NCBI RefSeq assembly: GCF_014649375.1
Contig: NZ_BMSX01000024.1
Coordinates: 62,001 to 126,000 of the forward strand
Source: Streptomyces aurantiogriseus
GTDB lineage: Bacteria > Actinomycetota > Actinomycetes > Streptomycetales > Streptomycetaceae
Direction: 5' to 3'
DNA length: 64,000 bases
Below, in pieces: positions 38,863 through 47,294 of the stretch. Position 1 is the stretch's first letter, and every line of letters begins with the position of its first letter. Below the pieces are notes generated by a model. It saw only the letters and a program-made list of their open reading frames with translations. It was not told the DNA's origin and did no database searches. The position numbers were made by a program, and so were the translations under genes.

Positions 38863-39307
38863 GAACATGCCTCCGTTCCTTGATGGATGGAAGGGAACGC
38901 GGGCCCCGGGAACCGTCACTCACCGTGCTGATCCGGCCCGCTGACAGCACCGTGCCCGCTCCCGAACCGGCCCACCAGGCGCGGCGCGTACCCCATCTCC
39001 GGTGATGCCGGAATACGGCCTGTGAACTGGGGAAACGCGGAGGGGAAGGAAACGGTGGCGGGAGGACTTCGCGGCGGCGCCGCGCACGATCCGGCGGCAG
39101 AGGCGTTGTCACTCTCCGAGCTCGCCCGTTTCTGCGTGGCCGGCTCTCCGGACCCGCTGCTGAGGTGGCGCGCATGTCACGGCGGCGGTAGCCGCCCGGG
39201 AAAGCGGCCACCGGGACCGCGCCCGCACCCCTGAGCGGAGTCGGCCGGAGGAGCGGGTGGGCGGGGCGGCGCGGTGATCGGTGCCCTGTGCCGCCGTGTC
39301 GCGGTGG

Positions 39308-39402
39308 CCGGTCCGCCGTACGCCGCAGCCGGTTGTCCGTACGTCGCGGCCGGTTGTCCGTACGTCGCGGCCGGTCGTCCGTACGTCGCGGCCGGTCGTC
39401 CG
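39308..39402. repeat. 21-bp tandem repeat
   Basis: The unit is CCGGTYGTCCGTACGTCGCGG. Three good copies start at 39329, 39350 and 39371. A diverged copy precedes them at 39308 and a partial one follows at 39392. The 21-bp period means both strands show a seven-residue repeat in shadow translations. No gene is supported around it. Confidence 0.85.
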
Positions 39403-39628
39403 ACGCCGGCCGCGCCGGAGACCGCCGTGGAGCGCCGGCGCCGGGCGGGCGTGAACCGTGGACGCGGAGTCCGTGGAAGTGGAGTCCGTGGAAGTGGCCG
39501 AATCGTGGGGGCAACCGGGGCGGGTGCTCGCCAACCTGCTCGACACCATGCAGCGGCACGCCCGTTCGGCGGTCACCGCGGCCGTACGGCCGGGGGCAGG
39601 GGCACCCCTCACGGCCCCTCAGAAGCCC

Positions 39629-39658
39629 GCAGGCGGAGCCCTTTCGAGCTCCGCCTGC
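39629..39658 (-). terminator. Terminator of the MarR gene
   Basis: GCAGGCGGAGC (39629-39639) pairs with GCTCCGCCTGC (39648-39658) over an 8-nt loop, 19 nt past the MarR stop on the minus strand. Confidence 0.8.
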
Positions 39659-39676
39659 CGGTCTCCCAGAGAGTTG

Positions 39677-40153
39677 CTACGGGCGTCCCCGCTGCCCCCG
39701 CAGGTGGTCCGCGATGGGCTTCAGGGCCTTGTCGAGTTCCACCAGGGCCTCGGGGGAGAGGAGGTCGATGAAGTGCCGCCGCACAGACGCCACATGATGG
39801 GGCGCGACCTTCTTCATCGTCTCCATGCCGTGCTCGGTGAGGACCGCGTAGAGACCGCGGCGGTCCGACTCGCAGTTCTCACGGCGCACCAGATCGGCGT
39901 TCTCCATGCGGGTGATCTGGTGCGAGAGGCGACTCTTGGACTGGAGGGTGGCGGACGCGAGGTCGCTCATCCGCATCCGTACGCCCTCCGACTCGGAGAG
40001 GTTCACGAGGATCTCGTAGTCGTTCATCGTCAGGCCGAACGGCTGCAGGTCCTTTTCGAGCTGGTACGTCAACAGCCTGTTGACCTCCAGGTGGGTGCGC
40101 CAGGCGCACTGCTCCGCATCGGTCAGCCAGCGCGTGGCCGTTTCGGTCTCCAT
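39677..40153 (-). CDS. absC: MarR-family regulator, AbsC-like
   Basis: This 158-residue winged-helix regulator has the helices LQPFGLTMNDYEILVNLS, SDLASATLQSKSRLSHQI (recognition helix) and a wing NCESDRRGLYAVLTEHG. It has the length and position of AbsC (SCO5405) of S. coelicolor, a MarR-type regulator tied to zinc and antibiotic production. The symbol rests on synteny from memory, not on a search. The A/T-rich segment just upstream (40160-40190) contains AAAATGTTGAAAG and may hold the promoter and operator. Confidence 0.75.
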   Translation of the reverse strand: METETATRWLTDAEQCAWRTHLEVNRLLTYQLEKDLQPFGLTMNDYEILVNLSESEGVRMRMSDLASATLQSKSRLSHQITRMENADLVRRENCESDRRGLYAVLTEHGMETMKKVAPHHVASVRRHFIDLLSPEALVELDKALKPIADHLRGQRGRP

Positions 40154-40245
40154 GAATGAAGTCTACCTAAAATGTTGAAAGGCGAACTAGTGAGGGTGGT
40201 GTGACTGCGCGCACGCGTTCGACGTCACACTCCGCAGACTACCGC

Positions 40246-41043
40246 TCACAGCCCGAAGCGCCGCTGGAGGTCTCCCAGCTGTCCGGGAAGGCGCGGTGTG
40301 CCGCTTTGCCCGCCGTGTCCGCCCGGCACCCCGCCACCCCCGGGCACTCCCGCCTCGTGCGGCACCGCCCCCGTGGCCTGCTCGGCCATGAGGGTCTCGG
40401 TCGACTGGAGCAGCACCGTGCCGGCCCCGACGAACTCGAACTGATGCTCCTCCCCGGAGGCACCGCCCAGGCCCGTCAGCGCACGTAGACCGCCCATCAC
40501 GCCCGTCATGTACCCGTGGTCGTAGTGATGGCACGGAGACGGGCAGTCGGCCCAGCCGACGAGCGCCTGCGGGTCCACCCGGATCGGGGGTTCCATGAAC
40601 ACCACCGGACCGTTTGATGCGGCGACGAACTTTCCGGTTCCGATCAGCGTGAGAAATCCCGGAACGATCGACTGCTTCAGCGACAGACTTGGCTGAAAAG
40701 CGAGCAGATTGCCCGAGCGAATGGTCAGATTGCCCTCGTCCAGGTCGTACGAGTTCACATCGAAGGCCCGGTCGGCGAGGAGCATCTTGCCCGAGCCCTC
40801 CGCGACGACCCAGTCGCTCGCGTGCAGAGGCGAATGGAAGGACGTGCGCACGAGGCGGTCCAGCCGGCCGTGCCCGACGCCGTTGAACTCGATCGAGCCG
40901 TAGTAGGCGATCATCTTCCCCTTCTGCAGGAACCACTGGCTCCCCTTGAGCTCCACGCAGAAGGTGTAGGCGTTGACGTTGTCGTCGACGGGCAGGGTCA
41001 TCGGGTCGAGGACGGTGGGGCCGGTGCCCGGGTAAGTGGTCAC
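40246..41043 (-). CDS. AIM24-family protein, third of three
   Basis: This 265-residue AIM24-family beta-rich protein has the core WFLQKGKMIAYYGSIEF, LVGAGTVLLQS-like end and a Gly-rich C-terminal tail (GVPGGGGVPGGHGG). It carries extra Cys and His (WADCPSPCHHYDH) absent from its two neighbours. The family is named after a yeast mitochondrial protein. Its bacterial role is unknown. The GTG at 41043 overlaps the stop of the upstream paralogue as GTGA. The three genes read as one operon. Confidence 0.85.
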   Translation of the reverse strand: MTTYPGTGPTVLDPMTLPVDDNVNAYTFCVELKGSQWFLQKGKMIAYYGSIEFNGVGHGRLDRLVRTSFHSPLHASDWVVAEGSGKMLLADRAFDVNSYDLDEGNLTIRSGNLLAFQPSLSLKQSIVPGFLTLIGTGKFVAASNGPVVFMEPPIRVDPQALVGWADCPSPCHHYDHGYMTGVMGGLRALTGLGGASGEEHQFEFVGAGTVLLQSTETLMAEQATGAVPHEAGVPGGGGVPGGHGGQSGTPRLPGQLGDLQRRFGL

Positions 41044-41690
41044 AGCTTCTCCTCCGACGCCTGGACGTAGACCGCACCGCTGCCGCTGAGCTCCAGCTGG
41101 AACGCCTCGCCGGAGCCGCGGCCCACCATGTCCCGCCAGCCCAGGGCGGTCGACAGCTTGTTGCGCACGTCGCCGTGGTGGGCGACGTAGGCCTGCGGGT
41201 CGACGTGGACCGGGCGCTGGGGGGTGATCGGGACCTCGAAGACGCCGCCGTGGGCCATCACGGCCACCGCGCCGTGGCCCTTCAGGGTCGTGGTGAACAG
41301 GCCCTGGCCGCTGATCTGGCCGCGGACCATGCCCATGACGCCGCCCTGGGAGCCCATGAACATCGTGCCCTGCTGGAGTGTGCCCTCGAAGGCGAGGAGG
41401 CGGTCCGCCTCCACGTACAGGGTGTCGCCGGTGAGCTGGATGACCTGGACGTGGTGTCCGCCGTGCCCGAACAGGACCGTGCCGCTGCCCTCCACCGTCA
41501 TCAGCGGGGTGTCCTCGTTGGCGAGCCGCCGGCCGATCATCGACATGACGCCGCCCTGGCCGCCCTGCGTGTTGGGCGTGAAGGACACCTCGCCCTTGTA
41601 CGCGAGCATCGCACCGCGCTGACTGAACAGGCGCTGACCGGGCAGGACGGTCGCTTCGACCATTCTGGAGTTGATCTCACGGAAGGGCAT
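41040..41690 (-). CDS. AIM24-family protein, second of three
   Basis: This 216-residue paralogue of its neighbours has repeated beta-strand blocks: SQRGAMLAYKGEVSF, LMTVEGSGTVLFG, LYVEADRLLAFEG and AFQLELSGSGAVYVQ. The fold is predicted to be a double beta-sandwich like the TerD/AIM24 group. No catalytic residues are evident. It starts 1 nt after the stop of the first gene and overlaps the third, so translation is coupled. Confidence 0.87.
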   Translation of the reverse strand: MPFREINSRMVEATVLPGQRLFSQRGAMLAYKGEVSFTPNTQGGQGGVMSMIGRRLANEDTPLMTVEGSGTVLFGHGGHHVQVIQLTGDTLYVEADRLLAFEGTLQQGTMFMGSQGGVMGMVRGQISGQGLFTTTLKGHGAVAVMAHGGVFEVPITPQRPVHVDPQAYVAHHGDVRNKLSTALGWRDMVGRGSGEAFQLELSGSGAVYVQASEEKL

Positions 41691-41691
41691 G

Positions 41692-42324
41692 TCAGACGTC
41701 CCCCGCGATCGTGTTCCGCTCGCTCGGCTGCACGTACACCAGGCCGTCCCCCTCGAACCGGATCTGGAAGGCCTCGCCGCCGCCCTCCCCCATGAACGTG
41801 CGGAACGTCACGCCGGACTGGAAGGACTGCCGGACATTGCCCTGATGCGCGATGTACGCCCCCGGGTCGACCGTCAGCGGGTACTGCGGGCTGACCCTGA
41901 GCACCACCGCCGGCCCGTCCGAGGTGATCGCCGCCTGTCCGTGCCCCTCGACGGTGGTCGTGAACAGCCCGTTGCCCTGCGAGGCCCCGCGCAGGCCTGT
42001 GAAGCTCGTCCCCGTGCGCAGTCCCGCGTCCGTCGCGAGCAGGTTGCTCGACTCCACGTACAGCTTGTCCCCCTGGAGATTGACGAGGTTGATCTCGGAG
42101 GCGCGGTCCGCGAACCAGCACGTGCCCTGCCCCCTCACCTCCATCACGGTCATCTGCTCGCCGGTGAGCCGCCGCGTCACCATCCCGCGCAGCCCCTCGC
42201 CGCCACCACTGAGCTTCTTGAAGGCCATCTGACCGTCGTACGCGACCATCGAGCCGTTCTTCGCCTTCACGGCGTCCCCGGTCACGTCGACGGCGAGCAC
42301 CTTGCTGCCTTGCAGTCGGAACAT
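41692..42324 (-). CDS. AIM24-family protein, first of three
   Basis: This 210-residue paralogue begins MFRLQGSKVLAVDVTGDAV. It shows KNGSMVAYDGQMAFKK, MEVRGQGTCWFAD, LYVESSNLLATD and AFQIRFEGDGLVYVQ, matching the block order of the second gene. The ATG at 42324 is chosen because upstream codons are Arg/Pro-rich and unlike the family. It opens the three-gene operon and is divergent from the DUF3817 gene at 42522. Confidence 0.85.
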   Translation of the reverse strand: MFRLQGSKVLAVDVTGDAVKAKNGSMVAYDGQMAFKKLSGGGEGLRGMVTRRLTGEQMTVMEVRGQGTCWFADRASEINLVNLQGDKLYVESSNLLATDAGLRTGTSFTGLRGASQGNGLFTTTVEGHGQAAITSDGPAVVLRVSPQYPLTVDPGAYIAHQGNVRQSFQSGVTFRTFMGEGGGEAFQIRFEGDGLVYVQPSERNTIAGDV

Positions 42325-42521
42325 CGCCACGCTGTGAAGGTAGCCTCCGAGGGACTCCGCCGACAGAGCCCGCGGGTGGAGATCACCCCTGATCGTCCCC
42401 CTAGGGGCGACGGGCCGGACCCCCGCGCCGGTCGGCGCGCGCCCGTTTGCCACAATGGGCGGACGCTTGTGCGTTCGTTCACAAACGCCAGACCGTCGAT
42501 GTCTCCCACCGAAGGTGACCC

Positions 42522-42872
42522 GTGGACCTCAAGACAGCCTCCGCCCTCCGCCGCCTACGCCTGGTCTCCGTCCCGGAGGGCATCTCCTGGATCGTGCTCG
42601 CGGCCTGCACGGTCATCAAGTACACCGTCGCCGAGGGCTTCGACGTCGCCCCGGTGCTCGGGCCGATCCACGGCGTGCTGTTCATCCTCTACGTGCTCTT
42701 CTGGCTGGACGCCTGGAACCGCACCAAGTGGGACGCGAAGACCGGCGCCCTCTACTTCTCGTACTCGATCATCCCCGGCGGCGGTTTCATCGCCGACCGC
42801 AAGCTGCGCCGCCTCAGTGAGGACGCGGTGATCGCGGAGCGCGCCCGCAAGGAAGGGACCGTGAACGCGTGA
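42522..42872 (+). CDS. DUF3817 membrane protein
   Basis: The 116-residue protein has three transmembrane helices (about 18-36, 45-65 and 78-93) and the DUF3817 features EGISWIVLAACTVIKY, PIHGVLFILYVLFWLDAW and PGGGFIADRKL. The function is unknown. The GTG at 42522 follows AAGGTGA. The stop overlaps the next gene's GTG (42869-42872), so they are coupled. A second DUF3817-like protein is encoded at 47295. Confidence 0.87.
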   Translation: MDLKTASALRRLRLVSVPEGISWIVLAACTVIKYTVAEGFDVAPVLGPIHGVLFILYVLFWLDAWNRTKWDAKTGALYFSYSIIPGGGFIADRKLRRLSEDAVIAERARKEGTVNA

Positions 42873-43171
42873 TCGTCGCCTTCTCGGTCACGCCGCTGGG
42901 CGTCGGCGAGGACGTCGGGGAGTACGTCGCCGACGCCGTCCGCGTGGTCCGCGAGTCCGGGCTGCCGAACCGCACGGACGCCATGTTCACGTCCATCGAG
43001 GGCGAGTGGGACGAGGTCATGGACGTGGTCAGGCGCGCCGTCGCCGCCGTCGAGCAGCGGGCACCGCGCGTGTCCCTGGTCCTCAAGGCGGACATCCGGC
43101 CCGGCGTGACGGACGCACTGACCTCGAAGGTGGAGACGGTCGAGCGGCACCTGGCCCAGCCGGGGGAGTAG
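42869..43171 (+). CDS. MTH1187-family thiamine-binding protein
   Basis: This 100-residue ferredoxin-like fold protein begins IVAFSVTPLGVGEDVGEYV and includes AMFTSIEGEWDEVMDVV. Proteins of the MTH1187/YkoF-like family bind thiamine or a related small ligand. Here that is inferred from the family. It is translationally coupled to the DUF3817 gene, a pairing that suggests a shared role. A terminator follows. Confidence 0.85.
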   Translation: MIVAFSVTPLGVGEDVGEYVADAVRVVRESGLPNRTDAMFTSIEGEWDEVMDVVRRAVAAVEQRAPRVSLVLKADIRPGVTDALTSKVETVERHLAQPGE

Positions 43172-43181
43172 CGGGAGCCGG

Positions 43182-43212
43182 CCGGGAGGCGGTGTCGGTC
43201 ACCGCTTCCCGG
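43182..43212. terminator. Terminator between convergent genes
   Basis: CCGGGAGGCGGTG (43182-43194) pairs with CACCGCTTCCCGG (43200-43212) with one G-U pair and a 5-nt loop. Related TCTCCCGGCG motifs follow up to the TetR stop. Confidence 0.75.
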
Positions 43213-43273
43213 TGGTCGCTGTGGTCGCCGTCTCCCGGCGGGCACGGGAGCGGTGGTCACCGTCTCCCGGCGT

Positions 43274-43927
43274 TCACCGCTTCCCGGAAGCCCGCCGAAG
43301 GTACTGCCGCACCGCTCGCTGGGCCACCGGGCCCAGCTCCTCCAGCGCGCTCACCAGCACCCCCAGCTGCTCCAGCGCGTCCAGCGCCGCCGCGGCCCCC
43401 GCCCCGTCGACCCCCTCGTACAGCTCGATGCCGACGAACGAGGCCGCCACCGCCCGGGCCAGCCCCCTCGGGTCCGTGAACTCGCCGAACGGGGTGCCCG
43501 CGAGCACCCGGTCGAGGACCTTCTCGATCTCCGCGATCCACAGGTCGAGCCCCGCCGCCGTGGCCGGCCCGAGCGTCGCGTGGGTCTGCGCACCGGCCAG
43601 GAGCTGACCGAGGAGCATGACATGCCCTCCGGTCCGCTCCTGTTCGTGGATCTCCCGACCCACGACGAGCAGCTCGGACAGCGAGGTGACCGTCTCGAAG
43701 CGGGCGCGGTAGCGCGCGACCGTCCGCTCCGCCCCGTACCGGCAGGCCGCCGCGAGCAGTTCGTCCACCGAGCCGAAGTGGTAGAAGACCAGCGCCTGGT
43801 TGACCCCGGCGGCCGCCGCGACCGTCCGGGCCGACGTCTTGGCGATGCCCTGCTCGGTGAGGGTGCGCAGCGCCCCTTCCAGCAGTTTTGTCTTCGTCTC
43901 CAGCGACTTGGCGGTCTCCGGGCTCAC
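43274..43927 (-). CDS. TetR-family repressor, probably of its own operon
   Basis: The 217-residue regulator has a TetR helix-turn-helix in residues about 12-58 (LEGALRTLTEQGIAKTSARTV and ALVFYHFGSVDELLAA) and an all-helical ligand domain. Its GTG at 43927 overlaps the stop of the DUF4166 gene (GTGA), so it is the last gene of a three-gene minus-strand operon. Two identical palindromes stand before that operon and are the likely binding sites. The ligand is unknown. Confidence 0.88.
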   Translation of the reverse strand: MSPETAKSLETKTKLLEGALRTLTEQGIAKTSARTVAAAAGVNQALVFYHFGSVDELLAAACRYGAERTVARYRARFETVTSLSELLVVGREIHEQERTGGHVMLLGQLLAGAQTHATLGPATAAGLDLWIAEIEKVLDRVLAGTPFGEFTDPRGLARAVAASFVGIELYEGVDGAGAAAALDALEQLGVLVSALEELGPVAQRAVRQYLRRASGKR

Positions 43928-44604
43928 GCGCGGGCCTCCTCGCGCACGGGCCGCAGTCCCGGCCGCACACCGCAGCGGCGGACGTCCGTGTAGGTGGCGG
44001 TGAACGAGCCCTCGTAGCCGAACAACGGGCCGAAGTACCGGTTCACCACGCTGACGCGGATCCGGAAGCGGCCGGCCGCGTCGTCGTACGACTCCCGTAC
44101 CTCCGCCGTCGCCCCGATCAGCTCGGGCACGCGCGCGTCCACCACGCCTTCCCGGAACCGGTGTGCACCGGAGCGGATCAGCAGGGAGCCGTCCGGTTCG
44201 GCGTGGAAGCGCAGGTCGGTGGCGAGGTGCTGATGGGTGCCGAGGTAGTCGAGGATGCGGTCGCCCTTCGGGCCGAGCACCATCTGGGCGTCGAACCGGC
44301 GGGCCCGGCCGGGCAGGTCGAAAGTACGCACGAAGCTCACCGTCTCACGGCCGAAGGAGTCGGTGTACGGCACGTTCTCGATGACGAAGGGCACCGCGCG
44401 TCCCGCGCGCGGGACGAGGATGTTGCGGGTGGCGCCCAGCGCCAGGAACGGCTTCACGAACGCCGGCCCGTGCCAGATGCGGTCCATCACCCCCCGCCCC
44501 GTGCACGCCTGACCGCTCGCCAGCCCCACCGAGAAGCGGCGCCGCAGCTGCGGGTGCAGCCGGTCGAAGTCGGCGCCCATCGCCGTACGGAAGATCGAGG
44601 TCAT
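43924..44604 (-). CDS. DUF4166 domain protein
   Basis: This 226-residue protein with DUF4166 features (MTSIFRTAMGADFDRLHPQLRRRF near the start, and VVNRYFGPLFGYEGSF near the end) is of unknown biochemical function. Related domains are often fused or adjacent to SDR or lipid-related proteins. Here it is between an SRPBCC-type membrane protein and TetR and is joined to both by 4-nt overlaps. Confidence 0.83.
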   Translation of the reverse strand: MTSIFRTAMGADFDRLHPQLRRRFSVGLASGQACTGRGVMDRIWHGPAFVKPFLALGATRNILVPRAGRAVPFVIENVPYTDSFGRETVSFVRTFDLPGRARRFDAQMVLGPKGDRILDYLGTHQHLATDLRFHAEPDGSLLIRSGAHRFREGVVDARVPELIGATAEVRESYDDAAGRFRIRVSVVNRYFGPLFGYEGSFTATYTDVRRCGVRPGLRPVREEARA

Positions 44605-45353
44605 CGCGGGTTCTCCAGGGTGCGCAGGACACGGGGCGCACGCGCGCGTGCCGGGGGCGTGCGCAGGCAGCGGCGGGCGGCCGGGGTGCAGGCCAGGGGC
44701 GCCTTGAAGAGCGCCAGGCACACGAGGACGCTCAGCAACAGCGGGCACAGGTACGCCATCGACGCCGCGAACGGGCCGAGCAGCCGCAGCAAGGACTCGA
44801 GGCCGAGCCCGGTGCAGGCGACGATGATGACGAGGGCGCGCACGGCGAGTTCCGTGAGCCAGTTAAGCCGCGCGCGCTCCGGGGTGATGCCGCGCTCCAG
44901 CCACAGCCGCAGCCGGTCGAAGGACCAGGCCGTCGCCCAGCCCATCAGGGGGCGGAACACCAGCCGGTCGGCGAGCGCGCCGAAGGCGCCCCAGCGGGGC
45001 CGGTAGTCGTAGCCGGTGAGGAACCGGACCCCGTCGCCGTCGGGGACGTAGCGCCAGTAGCCGCTGCCCTCGGCCAGCAGGGAGAGCGGGTGCGGGGAGG
45101 AGAAGCGCAGGGCGGAGGTGCGGGTGCCGTCGGGGCGCTCCCGTTCCCCCGCCGAGACGCCGGTGCCCGCGATGGTCAGGAACGGCAGCACGCGCGTTGC
45201 GTAGCGGAAGCGCTGCGGCTCGCCCTCCGCCCGGGGCAGATAGGCGATCCGGGTGAAACGGAGGTCCCAGCGCTGGTGCTGGGCCGGGTCCTGTGTACGC
45301 GTCCACAGGTCGTCCAGGTCGGCGCGGATCCGCGCCTCTACATAGAGCCCCAT
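44601..45353 (-). CDS. SRPBCC-like protein with C-terminal membrane helices
   Basis: The 250-residue protein begins MGLYVEARIRADLDDLWTRT, an SRPBCC/polyketide-cyclase-like start that can bind hydrophobic ligands. Residues about 185-225 hold two transmembrane helices (LAVRALVIIVACTGLGL and AYLCPLLLSVLVCLALF). It is the first gene of the operon controlled by the palindromes at 45379 and 45415. Its stop overlaps the DUF4166 start. A membrane-bound lipid- or polyketide-related role is inferred. Confidence 0.8.
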   Translation of the reverse strand: MGLYVEARIRADLDDLWTRTQDPAQHQRWDLRFTRIAYLPRAEGEPQRFRYATRVLPFLTIAGTGVSAGERERPDGTRTSALRFSSPHPLSLLAEGSGYWRYVPDGDGVRFLTGYDYRPRWGAFGALADRLVFRPLMGWATAWSFDRLRLWLERGITPERARLNWLTELAVRALVIIVACTGLGLESLLRLLGPFAASMAYLCPLLLSVLVCLALFKAPLACTPAARRCLRTPPARARAPRVLRTLENPR

Positions 45354-45378
45354 GTGAATCCCCCAGCTCGGGCGGGTC

Positions 45379-45396
45379 TTTGAGCGATCGCTCAAA
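45379..45396. promoter_or_regulatory. TetR operator, proximal palindrome
   Basis: TTTGAGCGATCGCTCAAA is a perfect 18-bp palindrome between the promoter and the first gene of the minus-strand operon. It matches the core of the distal site exactly. Confidence 0.8.
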
Positions 45397-45409
45397 TCGT
45401 CACGACGGG

Positions 45410-45438
45410 ACAGTACACCCGTTTGAGCGATCGCTCAA
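45410..45438 (-). promoter_or_regulatory. Promoter of the SRPBCC-DUF4166-tetR operon
   Basis: On the minus strand a -35 element TTGAGC (45433-45438) lies inside the distal palindrome and a -10 element TACTGT (45410-45415) follows after 17 bp. Repressor bound at the distal palindrome would cover -35 and that at the proximal one would block elongation. Confidence 0.55.
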
Positions 45439-45446
45439 ACGGGTGT
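45415..45446. promoter_or_regulatory. TetR operator, distal palindrome
   Basis: This is a perfect 32-bp palindrome centred between 45430 and 45431. Its left half is ACACCCGTTTGAGCGA. Its central 18 bp equal the proximal site. The centres are 43 bp apart, close to four helical turns. Confidence 0.85.
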
Positions 45447-45541
45447 GGTGAGGCAGGTTTTCATACTGCGCGGGCTGGTTAACCTCTCGGCGGCAATCGA
45501 TCACGTCCCGACCAAAGGGCAGGCACTCAGACGGAGGCGAA

Positions 45542-46540
45542 GTGACAGGGCGGCGTGGGCCGGGGCTGGTGGGCAGGGTGATCGCGGCGACGGCACTGGC
45601 GGTCTCCGTGGCGGTGGCGGGAGGCGGGGACACACCCGCGGGTGCGGGAGGCGGCGGATGCGGGCCCGGGCACGGGGCGCTCACCGTCGACGACCTGCCC
45701 GCCGGAACCTCCGTGCTCGACTGCGCCGCCGTCGGACGCCTCGTCACCCACGCCGGCGCCGGCGTCACCGTCCCCGAGCCGGGCATGAAGGTCACCGTCG
45801 ACGCCCTGTCGGTGGACGGCTCGCGGCACGGCTTCACCCTGGAGGTCGCCACCGACGGCACGGTCTCCTACGACCTGACGGCGGACGCGGAGCCCGAAGG
45901 GCACGCCCGCGCCGCCGCCCCGGCCGCCGCCGCCCGCGCCGCGTGCGCCGACACCGCCTACGCCGTCGCCGACCACAAGGAGTACGGCACGTACGACTGG
46001 TGGATCGGCGACGACGCCCTCCCCGGCAATCTCTCACTCGCCGAGGCCCGCCGCACCTTCGAGGACGCCATCGGAACCATCACCGGCACCCGCAACGACT
46101 GCGGGTACGGCGACGCGGTCGGAGCGCGGGCCAAGTACCACTCCCAGACCTTCCACGAGGCCGACATCGACCGTGAGGCCCAATGCACCGCACGGGACGG
46201 GGTGAGCGTCTGGGACGCCGGGGACCTCAGCAGCGACGTCGTCGCCACGACCTGCTCGTGGAGCCGCACGGTGCGTAACGGGGGCCTGGACTGGCTCAAG
46301 GAGGCCGACGTCCGCTTCAACACCACCGACTACACCTTCACGAACAACCCCACCGACAACTGCAAGAACGCGTATGACATCCGCAGCGTCGCCACGCATG
46401 AGGCGGGCCACGTCTTCGGCCTCTCCCACGTCGGCCCCGGACACGAGGGCCAGACCATGTACACGAACTCGTTCGCGTGCTCCACGGCCGCCCGCACTCT
46501 GGGCCGGGGTGACGTCCTCGGGCTGCGCCGCATCTATTAG
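45542..46540 (+). CDS. Secreted zinc metalloprotease of metzincin type
   Basis: The 332-residue exported protein has a signal peptide (about 1-34), a propeptide-like region and a catalytic domain from about residue 135. The zinc site is HEAGHVFGLSH with His286, His290 and His296 and catalytic Glu287. A Met-turn-like QTMYTNS follows. Cys pairs suggest extracellular disulphides. The HExxHxxGxxH form places it with matrixin/reprolysin-like proteases. The GTG at 45542 has GGAGG 4 nt upstream. It lies divergent from the TetR operon, so the palindromes could also affect it. Confidence 0.85.
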   Translation: MTGRRGPGLVGRVIAATALAVSVAVAGGGDTPAGAGGGGCGPGHGALTVDDLPAGTSVLDCAAVGRLVTHAGAGVTVPEPGMKVTVDALSVDGSRHGFTLEVATDGTVSYDLTADAEPEGHARAAAPAAAARAACADTAYAVADHKEYGTYDWWIGDDALPGNLSLAEARRTFEDAIGTITGTRNDCGYGDAVGARAKYHSQTFHEADIDREAQCTARDGVSVWDAGDLSSDVVATTCSWSRTVRNGGLDWLKEADVRFNTTDYTFTNNPTDNCKNAYDIRSVATHEAGHVFGLSHVGPGHEGQTMYTNSFACSTAARTLGRGDVLGLRRIY

Positions 46541-46702
46541 GGGCGAGCAGGGGCGACAGGGGTCGTCGGGGACGGTGAGCCCCGTGATGCCGGTGGGAAG
46601 GGCCGGCGCACGGCTGTGCGGCCGTCGGTTCCGCGGCCCCCGGCAGACCGAAAGCCGAGACGGGGCTGACCACGATATGACCGACGGGTAGGGTCTGGTG
46701 CC

Positions 46703-47212
46703 GTGCCGAAGCCGCTCAGCCTCCCCTTCGACCCCATCGCCCGCGCCGACGAGCTCTGGAAGCAGCGCTGGGGAAACGTGCCGTCCATGGCCGCGATCAC
46801 CTCGATCATGCGCGCCCACCAGATCCTGCTCGCCGAGGTGGACGCGGTGGTCAAGCCGTACGGGCTGACGTTCGCGCGGTACGAGGCGCTGGTGCTGCTC
46901 ACCTTCTCCCAGCAGGGCGAGCTGCCCATGTCGAAGATCGGCGAGCGGCTCATGGTGCATCCCACGTCCGTGACGAACACCGTCGACCGCCTGGTGAGGT
47001 CGGGCCTGGTCGCCAAGCGCCCCAATCCCAACGACGGCCGCGGCACCCTCGCCACCATCACCGAGAAGGGCCGCGAGGTCGTCGAGGCCGCCACCCGCGA
47101 CCTGATGGCCATGGACTTCGGGCTCGGGGTGTACGACGCGGAGGAGTGCGGGGAGATCTTCGCGATGCTGCGGCCGCTGCGGATCGCGGCCCACGACTTC
47201 GACGAGGAGTGA
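46703..47212 (+). CDS. MarR-family regulator
   Basis: This 169-residue winged-helix protein has the helices FARYEALVLLTFSQQGELPMSKIGERL and HPTSVTNTVDRLVRSGLV (recognition), a wing PNDGRGTLATITEKG, and a conserved N-terminal motif ADELWKQRWG. The GTG at 46703 is used. No effector can be named. It lies 160 nt after the metalloprotease and 82 nt before a DUF3817-like gene. Confidence 0.87.
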   Translation: MPKPLSLPFDPIARADELWKQRWGNVPSMAAITSIMRAHQILLAEVDAVVKPYGLTFARYEALVLLTFSQQGELPMSKIGERLMVHPTSVTNTVDRLVRSGLVAKRPNPNDGRGTLATITEKGREVVEAATRDLMAMDFGLGVYDAEECGEIFAMLRPLRIAAHDFDEE

Positions 47213-47294
47213 CCTGGCGGGTGAGGACGGCCCCGGTGGGATGAGGAGTGCCCCGGCCCAAGATCTACCGGAACGGGTGGTTACGCTCGACGGC

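Larger units (their letters stand above)
38863..39676. other. 814-nt region without a convincing gene
   Basis: Several open frames exist on both strands, but none has a good start, ribosome-binding site and recognisable sequence. The region contains a 21-bp tandem repeat (39308-39402) and a terminator for the MarR gene (39629-39658). A decayed gene cannot be excluded. Confidence 0.55.

Noticed and set aside
39022..39234. Possible 70-codon gene in the gene-free patch
   Set aside because: The GTG start lacks a ribosome-binding motif and the product is Arg/Pro/Gly-rich with no family.
39274..39771. Plus-strand frame with a seven-residue AAGCPYV repeat
   Set aside because: It has no start signal, overlaps the MarR gene and its terminator on the other strand, and the repeat is explained by the 21-bp DNA repeat.
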